58,425 nucleotides of DNA, taken from positions 1 to 58,425 of the forward strand of contig DUCN01000123.1 in the NCBI GenBank assembly GCA_012959805.1, read 5' to 3'. The notes below the pieces were generated by a model. That model did not search any database, was not told where the DNA came from, and was given only the letters and a program-made list of their open reading frames with translations. The DNA is from Myxococcales bacterium (GTDB lineage Bacteria; Myxococcota_A; UBA9160; UBA4427). The position numbers and the translations under genes were made by a program. Shown here in pieces: positions 1 through 9,320 of this stretch (the first letter of the stretch is position 1; each line of letters starts with the position of its first letter).

Positions 1-69
1 TTTACCGCTGGCTCATCCCGAGATCTCCTAGACTCCCTCGTCCGTCCCAAACGGGAGCCCCGTTCATTC

Positions 70-957
70 ATGATCCGTATCGAGCGCCCCAACGACACAT
101 TTGCGATCCCAGTCGTGCACGACCTCAAGGTCGGAGCATGGGACGAGCACGCCGCCGCACTGCGCACGGCGCTTGCGGCCAACGGGGTCGTGTGCGTGCG
201 CATCGAGCAAGCTTTGGAAGACGAAGAGCTGCAGGCACTCGCCGGGCTCTTCGGTCCTATCAAGGACCCGGTTGGCGCTACGAAAGACGGCGGACAGTTC
301 CGCTATGGCGAGCCCCGACAGATCATCGACTCGGGCTTTGTCATGACCGACGAAATTCGCGAAAAACTTGGCGAGCTCAGCTTCGGCGGCCTCGACGACG
401 AGCGTCCCGGCCTATTCGAAACGTATCACTGCGACGACACGTATACCGAGTGCCCGGCTCGCGCGACCGTCTTGCACGCGTGCGCTTTACCGCCCAGCGG
501 AGGCGGGCCAACCTGTTTCATCGACATGCGCGCCGCCTATCAAATGCTGGACGAAGCAGCACGCAACCAAGTTGATGCACTTCGTGTCGTCTACGCCTAC
601 AACAACGAAGACGCCTTCCCGCCCCGGCGCGCAGCCCGTGGCCCCGCCGAGGTCTTGCTCGACGTTTCGCACCCCCTCGTGCGTACGCATCCCGAGGCCG
701 GCAGTCGGGCCCTGTTCATGGATCTCGATCGCGCCCACCACGTTGAAGAGATGTTGATCGACGAAGGCCGCGCGCTTCTGCGAGGTCTTCAGGATCGTGC
801 CGAAGCCGGCGCGCCCGAGTGTAAACACCACTGGCAAGACCACGACGTGTTGGTGTGGGACAACGCTTCGGTACAGCATAAGGCGGGCGGTAATTTTGCG
901 GTTGGCGAGCCGAGGCGATTTTGGCGCTACATGATCGAAGGAGAGCGACCGGTTTGA
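70..957 (+). CDS. TauD/TfdA-family Fe(II)/2-oxoglutarate-dependent dioxygenase
   Basis: The 295-residue protein has the TauD fold signature. An HxD iron-binding pair is visible at H120-C-D122, the HPLVRTHPEAG segment typical of TauD proteins at about 201-211, and the distal iron ligand in WDNASVQH at H270. Arginines at 282-286 (PRRFWR) sit where the 2-oxoglutarate carboxylate is bound. Family members hydroxylate small organic acids, often releasing sulfite or another leaving group; the substrate here cannot be read from sequence. The frame stays open to the left edge of the window, so an earlier start is possible, but the ATG at 70 gives a normal family length. The gene runs convergently towards pheT and has no visible operon partner downstream. 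Confidence 0.88.
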   Translation: MIRIERPNDTFAIPVVHDLKVGAWDEHAAALRTALAANGVVCVRIEQALEDEELQALAGLFGPIKDPVGATKDGGQFRYGEPRQIIDSGFVMTDEIREKLGELSFGGLDDERPGLFETYHCDDTYTECPARATVLHACALPPSGGGPTCFIDMRAAYQMLDEAARNQVDALRVVYAYNNEDAFPPRRAARGPAEVLLDVSHPLVRTHPEAGSRALFMDLDRAHHVEEMLIDEGRALLRGLQDRAEAGAPECKHHWQDHDVLVWDNASVQHKAGGNFAVGEPRRFWRYMIEGERPV

Positions 958-1197
958 ACAGCCCCGCGTAACAAAGGGGAGCCTCCCGTACGAAGACTGG
1001 GACGCTCGATATGCTCCTGTGTTGGGCGGGCGAATGGTGGCCATTGCGAACGACATCGCCACGTCGGAATGACGCCACGGCTTCGTCCTTGAATTCGAGG
1101 GTAAATAGTTGCTACCGGTGGGACTCCTTCTGACGGCTCAATGCTAGCCATCGAGGTGTCCACGATTCTGGGAGAAGTCCACCCGAATGCCTCTGGA

Positions 1198-3672
1198 CTA
1201 GCGACCTCTCAGCTCGAAACCGGCTTCGGTCACCAGTCGCTCGAAGCGCTTCAGGAATTTCTGCTCTTCCTTGTCCGTGAGCGTCTTCGTGTCGGATTGC
1301 AGCAGCACGTGGAACGCGAGGGACTTGCGACCTGTGCCAACGGATTTTCCTCGATAGAGATCAAAGAGCTCGATCTGCGCGACCTGCTTTTTGCCGGCTT
1401 GTTCGATCAAGGCCAGGACTTCGCCCGCCGGGACTGCTTCGTCGATGGCGACGGCGACATCGACCTTGATACCAGGAAATCGGGGCAGCGGCTTGTAGCC
1501 TTCGGCATCGGGTTTGGCTTCAAGGAGCGCATCGAGACAGATCTCCGCGATCGCGACCTCGCTCTTGAGATCGCCGTCGAGGCCGATGGCCGGCGCGAGG
1601 CCCGGTTCGAGTTCTGCAACAACTGCGAAGGCGTCGCAGTCCGCTTCGCTTCGAAGGAAGAGACACTTTCCAGGATGCGCCCAGGCCGGGCGATTTCCGT
1701 CGGCCGTCCACGCCGGGACGGCTCGGCCGCGGGATCGGATCAGATCCTCCACGATGGCTTGTAGGCCCATCATGCGACTCTCATCGTAGGGCGCCTTTTT
1801 CCCAGGAGGCGGACCGGCCCAGACCATGGCCAGGAAATGTCGTTCGCGAGGCTCCCCGCGCTCGCTCACATGTTCAGGTTCGTACCCCTTGCCGAGTTCG
1901 AAGAGCCGTACGTCGCCGCGATTGCGGCGGTTGGCTTCGAGGGCGGAGAGCAGGCTCGGAGCCACACTGCGCCGAATCTTCGCCTCGCCCTGAACGACCG
2001 GATTGATGACGGAGACATGCGGCCGATCGAGTTCGCCCATCTTTTCGAGCAGCGCATCGTCGATGAAGGAATAGGAGAGGTTCTCATGGAAGCGTGCGCC
2101 ACCGGAGAGGCGATCCTGCAGGTGTCGGACGAGCTTTCGCCGTTCGTCGCGGGGTGGGGGGACGATGTCGGAGGTCAGCGCCCGCTCAGGAATATTGCCG
2201 TAGCGATAGATGCGTCCGACCTCTTCGATGAGATCTTGTTCGATCGTAATATCCTTGCTCGCGCGGAAGCTCGGAACGAAAATCCGAAATAAACCTTTTT
2301 GATCGTCGCCTAACGTCTCGACGCGAAACGCGAGGCGTTCGAGAATGCCTCGAATCTCTTCGTTAGAGAGCGCCTTGCCCAGGGCCGTGCGGACGCGTTC
2401 GCAGCGAAGCTCGATCTCGCTCGTGGGATCTTTCCAAACGCCTTCGTCGGTGAGCGGGGCGGGATAACTTGCATGTGGGTCGATCGCTGACAGGAGATTG
2501 GCGAAATGGCCGGCGGCCAAAAGCGGCAGCGTTGGATCAAGGGTCTTTTCGAAGCGCGCGGAAGCGTCGCTGCGCAGCCCGACACGCGTCGATGTTCGAC
2601 GAACGGTTGCTGCATCGAAGGTCGCGACTTCGAGTAAGAGCGAATCGGTTTCTTCCGCCACCTTCGAGAGCTCGCCGCCCATGATGCCGGCGAGGGCCAC
2701 GGCGGTGTCCCCGGCACAGATGAGCAGGTCGGTGGATCGAAGTTTTCGTTCTTCGCCGTCGAGGGTGATAATGATCTCCTCGTCCCGAGCGTTGCGAACG
2801 ACGATGCTGCGATCAATCGCATCGGCTTTCGCACTTTCGCTGTTAAGCTGCCGGCGATCGAAGACATGGTTGGGCTGGCCGAGATCCAGCATGACGAAGT
2901 TCGAGAGATCGACGAGGAGGTCGATCGGGCGCTGACCGACTGCCAGTAGGAGCCAGCGCAGCCAATCCGGCGATTCCTGGGTCGTCGACTTCGAAACGCC
3001 ATCGATCTGGAGCGCGATATATCGCGGGCAGCCCTTAGTCTCGATTGAGACGGGCGTCGCGACCGCAGAGCCGCATTTAGGTAGCGCCGTATCGATGGGC
3101 AGTAGCTCCCGCTCGTAGATGGCTGCAATTTCCCGGGCGATTCCGCGATGGCCCCAGAGATCCGGTCGATGGGTCAGCGATTTATTATCGATCTCGATGA
3201 TCCAGTCATCGATGCCGAGGGCCTCGGCGACGGGAGCGCCAACGCTCGCGTTCTCGGGCAAGACCCAGATTCCGTCATGTTCCTCGCCGAGATCGAGCTC
3301 GCGGACCGAGCAGATCATCCCGCGAGACTCGACGCCGCGGATCTTCGACTTCTTGATCTTGAAATCGAAGGGGAGTGTTGTGCCGATACAGGCGACTGCG
3401 ACTTTCTGTCCGGATTCGACGTTAGGCGCACCGCAAACGATCGTAAGCGCGTCTTGCTCGCCGACATCGACCCGGCAAATAGAAAGTTTCTCTGCATCGG
3501 GATGCGCATTCTTCTCAACGACGTTTCCGACCACGACATCATGGAGTTGAGGCGCGAAGCGTTCGAGCCCTTCGACCTCGGCGGTCGAGAGCGTAAGGTC
3601 GTTACAGAGTTGCTCCGGCGTAATGCCGTCGAGCGAGACATGTCGCGCGAGCCAGCGCATCGAGACAAACAT
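1198..3672 (-). CDS. pheT: Phenylalanine-tRNA ligase beta subunit
   Basis: This 824-residue protein is the beta chain of the cytoplasmic alpha2-beta2 phenylalanyl-tRNA synthetase. Domains in order are an N-terminal EMAP-type tRNA-binding domain (about 38-150, with VVGNVVEKNAHPDAEKL and GAPNVESGQKVAVA), the B3/B4 editing region, B5 (about 410-480), the inactive synthetase-like core, and a C-terminal FDX-ACB anticodon-binding domain (last 90 residues, starting LPRFPGIKVDVAVAID). Length is normal for bacterial PheT. Its ATG shares one base with the stop of pheS (TAATG), so translation is probably coupled. Two copies of the CGTTAGGCG motif fall inside the gene, at 2307-2315 and 3420-3428. Confidence 0.97.
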   Translation of the reverse strand: MFVSMRWLARHVSLDGITPEQLCNDLTLSTAEVEGLERFAPQLHDVVVGNVVEKNAHPDAEKLSICRVDVGEQDALTIVCGAPNVESGQKVAVACIGTTLPFDFKIKKSKIRGVESRGMICSVRELDLGEEHDGIWVLPENASVGAPVAEALGIDDWIIEIDNKSLTHRPDLWGHRGIAREIAAIYERELLPIDTALPKCGSAVATPVSIETKGCPRYIALQIDGVSKSTTQESPDWLRWLLLAVGQRPIDLLVDLSNFVMLDLGQPNHVFDRRQLNSESAKADAIDRSIVVRNARDEEIIITLDGEERKLRSTDLLICAGDTAVALAGIMGGELSKVAEETDSLLLEVATFDAATVRRTSTRVGLRSDASARFEKTLDPTLPLLAAGHFANLLSAIDPHASYPAPLTDEGVWKDPTSEIELRCERVRTALGKALSNEEIRGILERLAFRVETLGDDQKGLFRIFVPSFRASKDITIEQDLIEEVGRIYRYGNIPERALTSDIVPPPRDERRKLVRHLQDRLSGGARFHENLSYSFIDDALLEKMGELDRPHVSVINPVVQGEAKIRRSVAPSLLSALEANRRNRGDVRLFELGKGYEPEHVSERGEPRERHFLAMVWAGPPPGKKAPYDESRMMGLQAIVEDLIRSRGRAVPAWTADGNRPAWAHPGKCLFLRSEADCDAFAVVAELEPGLAPAIGLDGDLKSEVAIAEICLDALLEAKPDAEGYKPLPRFPGIKVDVAVAIDEAVPAGEVLALIEQAGKKQVAQIELFDLYRGKSVGTGRKSLAFHVLLQSDTKTLTDKEEQKFLKRFERLVTEAGFELRGR

Positions 3673-4688
3673 TAGAATTGCTCCAGGAAGCGAATATCAC
3701 CGTCGAGAAGATGGCGCACGTCGTCGATCGCGTGGCGCAACATGACGAGCCGGGAAAGGCCCAAGCCGAAGGCAAAGCCACTCCATTGCTCGGGATCGAT
3801 GCCCCCGGCGCGCAGCACGTTCGGATGAATCAGGCCGCAGGGGAGAAGCTCGATCCAGGTCGTTCGCTTGCAGACACTGCATCCCGATTGACAGAAGGGG
3901 CAGCGCGCATCGAGCTCGAAGCCAGGCTCGACGAAGGGGAAATGACCAGGGCGCAGACGAACATCGAGATCCCGCTCGAAGATCCCGCGCAAGAGCGTCT
4001 TCATGGTTCCGATCAAATGCGCGACCGAGATGTCCTTGCCAACGACCATTCCCTCCATCTGATAGAAGGTGTGATCATGGCTTGCGTCGGTCGTCTCTTG
4101 TCGGAATACACGGCCCGGCGCAACGACGCGGAAGGGCGGCTCGCGCTTTTCCATGGCTCGGATCTGAACAGGGGAGGTATGAGTGCGAAGAACCAGACTT
4201 CCCTCTTCGTCGCAATAGAAGGTGTCCTGGGAATCTCGCGCGGGGTGGTCCTTCGTAATGTTCAGGGCTTCGAAGTTGTAGTGATCGAGCTCGACTTCCG
4301 GTCCGTCGAGCACCTCGTAACCCATGGAGATGAAGAGGTCTTCGAGCTCCCGGGTCACCTGGGTGATGGGATGAAGACTGCCGCGACGGGCTTGCGGAGC
4401 GGGCACGGTGGGATCGAAACCGTCTGCCCGACGCGCGGAATCGAGCTTTCCGGTTTCGAAGGTCTTCTGGCGTTCGCCGATCAGTTCGAGGATGGCCTGC
4501 TTGAGGCTATTCGCCTTCTGGCCGTGGGCCTTGCGATCTGCGGGCTCGAGCTTCGGAATCTCGGCCAGCATGGCCGCCACGAGCCCCTTCTTGCCGACGA
4601 ATTCGCGCTCGATGTCCTTGAGTGCGACCTCGTCCGCGCACGCCCCGATGCGCTCGCGCGCTTCTTGGAGAGTGTCTTCGGGATTCAT
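3672..4688 (-). CDS. pheS: Phenylalanine-tRNA ligase alpha subunit
   Basis: The catalytic alpha subunit (338 residues) of phenylalanyl-tRNA synthetase charges tRNA-Phe using ATP. An N-terminal helical tRNA-binding arm (1-about 90) is followed by the class II core. Motif 2 is visible in PGRVFRQETTDASHDHTFYQ and motif 3 in GFAFGLGLSRLVML. Between them lies a cysteine-rich insert, CPFCQSGCSVCKRTTWIELLPCG, absent from the E. coli type but known from other bacterial PheS and possibly metal binding. The usual neighbours infC-rpmI-rplT are absent; pheS is the first gene of a two-gene unit with pheT. The 175 bp before it show no T-box or attenuator that I can recognise. Confidence 0.97.
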   Translation of the reverse strand: MNPEDTLQEARERIGACADEVALKDIEREFVGKKGLVAAMLAEIPKLEPADRKAHGQKANSLKQAILELIGERQKTFETGKLDSARRADGFDPTVPAPQARRGSLHPITQVTRELEDLFISMGYEVLDGPEVELDHYNFEALNITKDHPARDSQDTFYCDEEGSLVLRTHTSPVQIRAMEKREPPFRVVAPGRVFRQETTDASHDHTFYQMEGMVVGKDISVAHLIGTMKTLLRGIFERDLDVRLRPGHFPFVEPGFELDARCPFCQSGCSVCKRTTWIELLPCGLIHPNVLRAGGIDPEQWSGFAFGLGLSRLVMLRHAIDDVRHLLDGDIRFLEQF

Positions 4689-4863
4689 GGGGATGCACCT
4701 TTCAAGTGTGGGTCGCGCGCGAGCCGTGTGTCGGGGAAGCCGGTAAAAGTCGGTAAGAAGTCTGTGAGGTCGGCGGAGATTACCGAATTCAAAGGGTCAA
4801 GCCCAGATTGACTGGCTCCGCACTCAACTTCGCATTCGCTGGGGCAGCCAGTGGGTCCCGTCG

Positions 4864-6075
4864 TCAGGGCGATGACGGTGCTTCGCCGTCCAGCGACGGT
4901 TCAGGGCCTTGCTTCTCCACATTTTGGATCTGGATGGCTGTTAGTGCCGCAATGGCGACCAGGAAAGCGGCCAGCCAATACGGGTAGGCCTGATCCTGAT
5001 CGTAGAGGGCGCCGGCAAGCAGCGGTCCGACGACCCGGGCAGCGGAAGCGCAGGATTGAAAGACGCCCATCACGATGCCGCGTGACGCGTCGTCTGCCCG
5101 CTGAGAGACGAGGCTCATCATGGGCGGCTGGGAGATCCCGCGACCCACGGCCGCCAGGATAAGCGTCAGCACGAGGAAGCCGACCGTACGTGGAATCGGG
5201 ATCACGAGAAAGGACACGGACATGAGGCAGAGGCCCACCAGGATGAGTCGCCGCTCGTGGAATCGGGCCGCCAGGCGCTTCATGCCGCCCCCCTGAATGC
5301 CCCCCATCACGATCGCCATGCCTAGCATGACCAGGCCGACGCCCAGCGCATCGAATCCGAATCGATGCAGCATGAGGAGTGCGAAGGTGGTTTCGAGCTG
5401 GGTGACGGCGACGCTGAAGAGGAAATACACGAAGCAGATTCGAGCGAGCACGGGCTCGCGAAGTACGTCGAGGCGGCTGGTCATGTTCGAGGCCGGGCGA
5501 TCCGTTCGTCGGGCCGGTTCTCGTAGCGCCGCGACGGCCCAGATGAAATTGACTGCTGCCATGGCCGAGGCCACCAGCATCGGAACACCGTGGCCCCAAC
5601 GCGCGAGCAGTCCGCCGATAGGCGGGCCGAGCGTGAAGCCCACTGCGAAGGACGCGCCGACCATCCCCATCCAGCGCGTTCGATCCTCTTCGTCGGTGAC
5701 GTCGGTCAGATACGCGGTGGCGACGCTGATATTCGAACCGAATAGCCCCGAAAGCACGCGCGCCAGGAAGATCTGCGGAAGGGAATCGGCAAGTCCCAGG
5801 CAGAGCAGCGAAATCGCGGTGCCCGCAATCGTGATCAGCATGACCGGGCGGCGACCGATTCGGTCCGAGAGCCTCCCCCAAGCCGGCGAGAAGAGGAATT
5901 GCATCGCCGCATGGCTCGCGAGCAGGAGGCCGAGTAATGCGCCGTTGGCGCCAAAATGATCCGACCAGAAGGGCAAAATCGGAACGACGATGCCGAAGCC
6001 GATCAGGTCAACGACGATCACGCTGAAGAGAACGCCCAGTCGCGGGGGCCTCTGTGATTCGATCTTGTCGCTCAA
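4864..6075 (-). CDS. MFS transporter, TetA-like drug/proton antiporter family
   Basis: A 403-residue inner-membrane protein with about twelve hydrophobic segments. The MFS motif A is clear in the loop after helix 2 (WGRLSDRIGRRPVML), and the helix-5 antiporter-like motif is seen in GASFAVGFTLGPPIGGLL. The N-terminal GFGIVVPILPFW matches the TetA/multidrug exporter subfamily. It probably exports a small molecule using the proton gradient; substrate unknown. It is transcribed divergently from the GAPDH gene. The 269 bp between them contain a perfect 20-bp palindrome (6202-6221) that could regulate either gene. Confidence 0.9.
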   Translation of the reverse strand: MSDKIESQRPPRLGVLFSVIVVDLIGFGIVVPILPFWSDHFGANGALLGLLLASHAAMQFLFSPAWGRLSDRIGRRPVMLITIAGTAISLLCLGLADSLPQIFLARVLSGLFGSNISVATAYLTDVTDEEDRTRWMGMVGASFAVGFTLGPPIGGLLARWGHGVPMLVASAMAAVNFIWAVAALREPARRTDRPASNMTSRLDVLREPVLARICFVYFLFSVAVTQLETTFALLMLHRFGFDALGVGLVMLGMAIVMGGIQGGGMKRLAARFHERRLILVGLCLMSVSFLVIPIPRTVGFLVLTLILAAVGRGISQPPMMSLVSQRADDASRGIVMGVFQSCASAARVVGPLLAGALYDQDQAYPYWLAAFLVAIAALTAIQIQNVEKQGPEPSLDGEAPSSP

Positions 6076-6201
6076 AGTTCGTCACTCCGGGAGGCCTGAT
6101 GGTTAGCTACGAAATGCCTCGGCAGGGACAGCAGGCTAGCAGCGACTTGCGGTCTGTCCGCTTGGGTCCACGGCGATTTTCAAGGAGTGCGAAGCCGACC
6201 C

Positions 6202-6221
6202 GCAACGAAGCGCTTCGTTGC
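6202..6221. promoter_or_regulatory. Perfect 20-bp palindrome, candidate operator
   Basis: GCAACGAAGCGCTTCGTTGC reads identically on both strands. It lies in the divergent intergenic region, 124 bp before the GAPDH start and 127 bp before the MFS start. No T-run follows on either strand, so an intrinsic terminator is unlikely; a dimeric regulator site is the simpler reading. Confidence 0.45.
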
Positions 6222-6344
6222 TGGCTGTCAGTGAGTTCCCTAAATTGACGCTCTTCCTAGAGCGCACATCCAGTTTCACCAGAGCTAAACCAGAGTTCCG
6301 ATTCCAAGTACGGGAACCCCACCCTGCCGACTGGAGAGATTTCT

Positions 6345-7841
6345 GTGACCCAACAATCACTCGATCAAGCCGAACAGACCCTGCACGAATGGTCGCAGCA
6401 GCAGCGCAGCGCCGAAGCCATGGTCCCGATCATCGGAGAGCTCTACCGCGAGCACGGCATCATCGTCACGCTCTTCGGCAATTCGCTGGTGAACAAATCA
6501 CCGCTCGAAATCATCGAGCTCCATCGCCTGGCGCGAGTGAACGTCGACGACGCCACCAACGTCTCCGATACCTTTCCGATCCTGGCTGCGATGGCGGAAC
6601 TCGATCTGGGCCCCGCGCGAATCGATGCTGGGAATTTGGTCAGCCAGTGGCGCGTTCGTTCAGGCGCCGGCGACTCTGTATTGGTCGGCGACTCTGCATC
6701 GGTCGGCGACTTCGTCCGGGACGAACTCGCGGGTATCGCGACGGGCAAGACCTCCATCCGTCCTAATCCACAGGACGTCGTTCTCTACGGCTTTGGTCGA
6801 ATCGGCCGATTGGTCGCACGAATTCTCGCGGGCAAGACCGGGCGCGGCGACAATCTACGATTGCGAGCCATCGTCGTTCGGCCTGGCGGTGACGACGATC
6901 TCGCCAAGCGTGCCAGCCTGCTGCGACGCGATTCGATTCATGGTCCCTTTTCGGGCGAGGTGCTCGTCGACGATGCGGAGAACGCTCTCATTATCAATGG
7001 CAATGTCGTCTACGTGATCTACGCGAACGGTCCCGAGGACGTCGACTACACGAAATACGGCATTCGCGATGCGATTGTCGTCGACAATACGGGCAAGTGG
7101 CGGACGCGAGAGGGTCTCTCGAAGCATGTAGCCGTCGCGGGCGCATCGAAAGTCATTCTCACGGCGCCGGCCAAAGGCGATATCCCCAACATCGTCTACG
7201 GCGTGAACCACCACGGAATGGTCGAGGCCGGGGACGTTCTCTCCGCAGCCAGCTGCACGACGAACGCGATCGTCCCGGTTCTAAAAGCCGTCCACGATGA
7301 GTATGCAATCAACAACGGACACGTCGAATCGATTCATGCGTTCACGAACGATCAGAATCTCATCGACAACTACCATCGCAAGGCCCGCCGCGGGCGCGCC
7401 GCACCGCTGAATATGGTCGTCACCGAAACCGGCGCCGTCAAAGCCGTCGCAAAATGTCTTCCCGAACTGGCAGGCAAATTGACGGGCAACGCGATTCGAG
7501 TTCCTACGCCTAACGTCTCGCTGGCCGTCATGAGCCTGAATCTCGAACAGGCCGTGTCGAAGGGATCGCTCAATGATTATCTGCGCAAGGCCTCACTAGA
7601 AGGCGATCTACAGAACCAAATTGATTTCGCGAATTCGACCGAGGTCGTGTCGAGCGATTTCGTTGGGAATCGATTTGCTGGCATCGTGGATGCGCAGGCG
7701 ACGCTGGTTCAGGGGAATCAGGTCGTTCTCTATGTCTGGTATGACAATGAGTTTGGGTATAGCCGGCAGGTGGTGCGGTGTCTCGAGGAATTGGCTGGGA
7801 TCGTAATGCCGAATTTCCCGAAGCGGGCGGTTCGGGTATAG
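6345..7841 (+). CDS. Glyceraldehyde-3-phosphate dehydrogenase, long form
   Basis: A 498-residue NAD(P)-dependent phosphorylating GAPDH of glycolysis/gluconeogenesis. The Rossmann motif YGFGRIGR is at about 148-155, the catalytic ASCTTN puts the active cysteine at C304, and the paired histidine is in SIHAFTNDQ (H331). About 140 residues precede the Rossmann fold, an extension known from the approximately 480-residue GAPDH subgroup and absent from the 330-residue enzyme. The start is GTG, preceded by GGAGAGA at 6332-6338. Within the extension a short in-frame tandem repeat (about 6669-6712) encodes GDSVLVGDSASVGDF. The CGTTAGGCG motif occurs at 7507-7515. The gene stands alone, divergent from the MFS gene. 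Confidence 0.95.
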   Translation: MTQQSLDQAEQTLHEWSQQQRSAEAMVPIIGELYREHGIIVTLFGNSLVNKSPLEIIELHRLARVNVDDATNVSDTFPILAAMAELDLGPARIDAGNLVSQWRVRSGAGDSVLVGDSASVGDFVRDELAGIATGKTSIRPNPQDVVLYGFGRIGRLVARILAGKTGRGDNLRLRAIVVRPGGDDDLAKRASLLRRDSIHGPFSGEVLVDDAENALIINGNVVYVIYANGPEDVDYTKYGIRDAIVVDNTGKWRTREGLSKHVAVAGASKVILTAPAKGDIPNIVYGVNHHGMVEAGDVLSAASCTTNAIVPVLKAVHDEYAINNGHVESIHAFTNDQNLIDNYHRKARRGRAAPLNMVVTETGAVKAVAKCLPELAGKLTGNAIRVPTPNVSLAVMSLNLEQAVSKGSLNDYLRKASLEGDLQNQIDFANSTEVVSSDFVGNRFAGIVDAQATLVQGNQVVLYVWYDNEFGYSRQVVRCLEELAGIVMPNFPKRAVRV

Positions 7842-8191
7842 CCGAGGGCCTGGCAGCGGAATCGAATCGATACAGGAAATCAATAGCCGGGCTCTGGGAT
7901 CGTTCGCATGCTGTGGTGCATGTTGGTTCGGTCCTTATTGCTGATCGGTTTCGGGGCTTTTCTCGGCGCCGGGCACACGTTGGCTTGGATTGTGGCCGTC
8001 GAGCTATCTGCCGTCTTGGCCGTTATGGAATAGCCTTCGCGCCATCATGACCGGCGGATCGGCGATCCGTTATCGGGTCGCGGTGGTGATTCTGGCGGGG
8101 ATGGTCGAGTGATTCGCCAGCGTGCTGGCCGGGCTTTAGGCTGGCACGTGGCGAAATCGGACGCGTGCGACCCTCTTCGTATTCGACGCTG
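7842..8191. other. Gene-poor convergent spacer
   Basis: This 350-bp stretch lies between the GAPDH stop and the end of a beta-barrel gene on the other strand. It holds one short hydrophobic reading frame (7908-8033, listed separately) and a GC-rich inverted repeat around 8115-8160, with no T-run. I see nothing else. Confidence 0.5.
7908..8033 (+). CDS. Possible 41-residue membrane peptide
   Basis: An ATG frame encodes 41 residues, MLWCMLVRSLLLIGFGAF at the N-terminus, with two hydrophobic stretches separated by GAGHT. That would fit a small inner-membrane protein or the remnant of a larger one. No good ribosome-binding site is present (GGGA about ten bases before). There is no recognisable homologue and no operon context beyond following the GAPDH gene by 66 bp. 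Chance cannot be excluded. Confidence 0.3.
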   Translation: MLWCMLVRSLLLIGFGAFLGAGHTLAWIVAVELSAVLAVME

Positions 8192-9256
8192 TCAATTGTC
8201 AGCTTGTGAGTCAAATCGGAACTGTCTGGGGAGTCGAAAGGGCAGGGTGAACGTGGCGCCGATGCGTGGAGCCGGATCAAAGGGTTCGCTGTAGAGTTTG
8301 CCACCTCGCGAATTCTCGACGCGGAGTCGGCCGCCGAATCCTACTCCGACTCGGAAGTCGAAATGCGCGTCTTCGTAGAGTCGAAAACGCAGGCCGATTT
8401 CCACAGGAACAGATGTGATTTCACCCACCCCATTCTTGTCCGCAGCGGAGCCGTTGTCGTCGAGGCGAAATCGATTGCGTTCGTAGCCGGCGGAGAGAGT
8501 CGCTCTTATCGCTTTGTTGGGTCCCCAAGAAAGGGCTGCCCGCCCGCCTTGGCTCCAATTCCCTTCTGTTCGAAGGGTGAGTGAACTCGAAAGCGCCCAA
8601 TCGACAACGACGATCGGGAAGGTTTCGGAGGAGTCTTCGAGCTTGCTGATGACGCCGATGCCGGCTCCGATACGGAAAACATCGCTGATCTGCCAGCGCA
8701 GGATGGCGGAGGCGCCGGCGGTGAGGCCGTTTCTGCGTGCTCCCGTTTCGCCCGAGTAGCGAATCGGAGCCGCCGCGTCGAAGGAGAGGTGTTCTCCTAT
8801 CAGCACTGTCATGTTAGGCGCGATGTCCAGGGTGTTGATTGCGCCCCAGGGATTGCGTGGGAGAACACGTGAGCCGTACGCCGCGGGGCGGACGCGGGCC
8901 CCACTGAGTTGGAAGTCGTAATGCGAGTACTGGTAACCGACGTCCACGCCCATGAGGATAGACTGGTTGATCGGTCCGCCGAAGTCGGCGCGGATAGACG
9001 ACGTCCATGAGTCGAAACTGTCACCGCCCCGTGTGTCGGTCTTGAACGTGCTGGCGAATCCGCCCTCGACGTGTCCACGCCATTCGAAGGGTGTCGTCGG
9101 GTCCCGCTGCATGGAAAACTGCGCGTGCGCGGGTTGGAAGGCGAGTGCGGACAGCAGGGCGCCAAGCGGGAATATGGCAACAGTACGCAACAGGCGGGAT
9201 AGTCGTAGGGGCCGCTTCACCCGTCTGGAAATTGACTGTCTGAATGTATCCGACAC
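8192..9256 (-). CDS. Outer-membrane beta-barrel protein
   Basis: This 354-residue protein begins with a long basic leader and signal peptide ending in a plausible AHA/QF cleavage site near residue 46. The mature part alternates amphipathic strands rich in Gly, Asp and aromatic residues (for example SILMGVDVGYQYSHYDFQLSG and IRATLSAGYERNRFRLDD), the pattern of an outer-membrane barrel of ten or more strands. It resembles DUF6268-type barrel proteins in layout; this assignment is from pattern only. The start is GTG, preceded by a G-rich Shine-Dalgarno (GAGGGGGG). Function unknown; no neighbouring transport genes. Confidence 0.7.
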   Translation of the reverse strand: MSDTFRQSISRRVKRPLRLSRLLRTVAIFPLGALLSALAFQPAHAQFSMQRDPTTPFEWRGHVEGGFASTFKTDTRGGDSFDSWTSSIRADFGGPINQSILMGVDVGYQYSHYDFQLSGARVRPAAYGSRVLPRNPWGAINTLDIAPNMTVLIGEHLSFDAAAPIRYSGETGARRNGLTAGASAILRWQISDVFRIGAGIGVISKLEDSSETFPIVVVDWALSSSLTLRTEGNWSQGGRAALSWGPNKAIRATLSAGYERNRFRLDDNGSAADKNGVGEITSVPVEIGLRFRLYEDAHFDFRVGVGFGGRLRVENSRGGKLYSEPFDPAPRIGATFTLPFRLPRQFRFDSQADN

Positions 9257-9320
9257 GATGGAGACCCCCCTCTCATCTTCTTAACCCACTGCCCAGAAAG
9301 CGTCACGCGCTGTGCCTGTG

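Noticed and set aside
1..69. Tail of an upstream gene (short frame ending at the TAG near 29-31, or a frame starting FYRWLIPR)
   Set aside because: Too short to identify; the second frame stays open far into the TauD-like gene, so it cannot be a normal gene end.
3850..3930. Cysteine cluster in PheS as a novel feature
   Set aside because: Similar CxxC-containing inserts at this place are known from other bacterial PheS proteins.
3678..4811. 377-codon open frame on the plus strand
   Set aside because: Exact antisense of pheS, which has complete family motifs; long antisense frames are common at this GC content.
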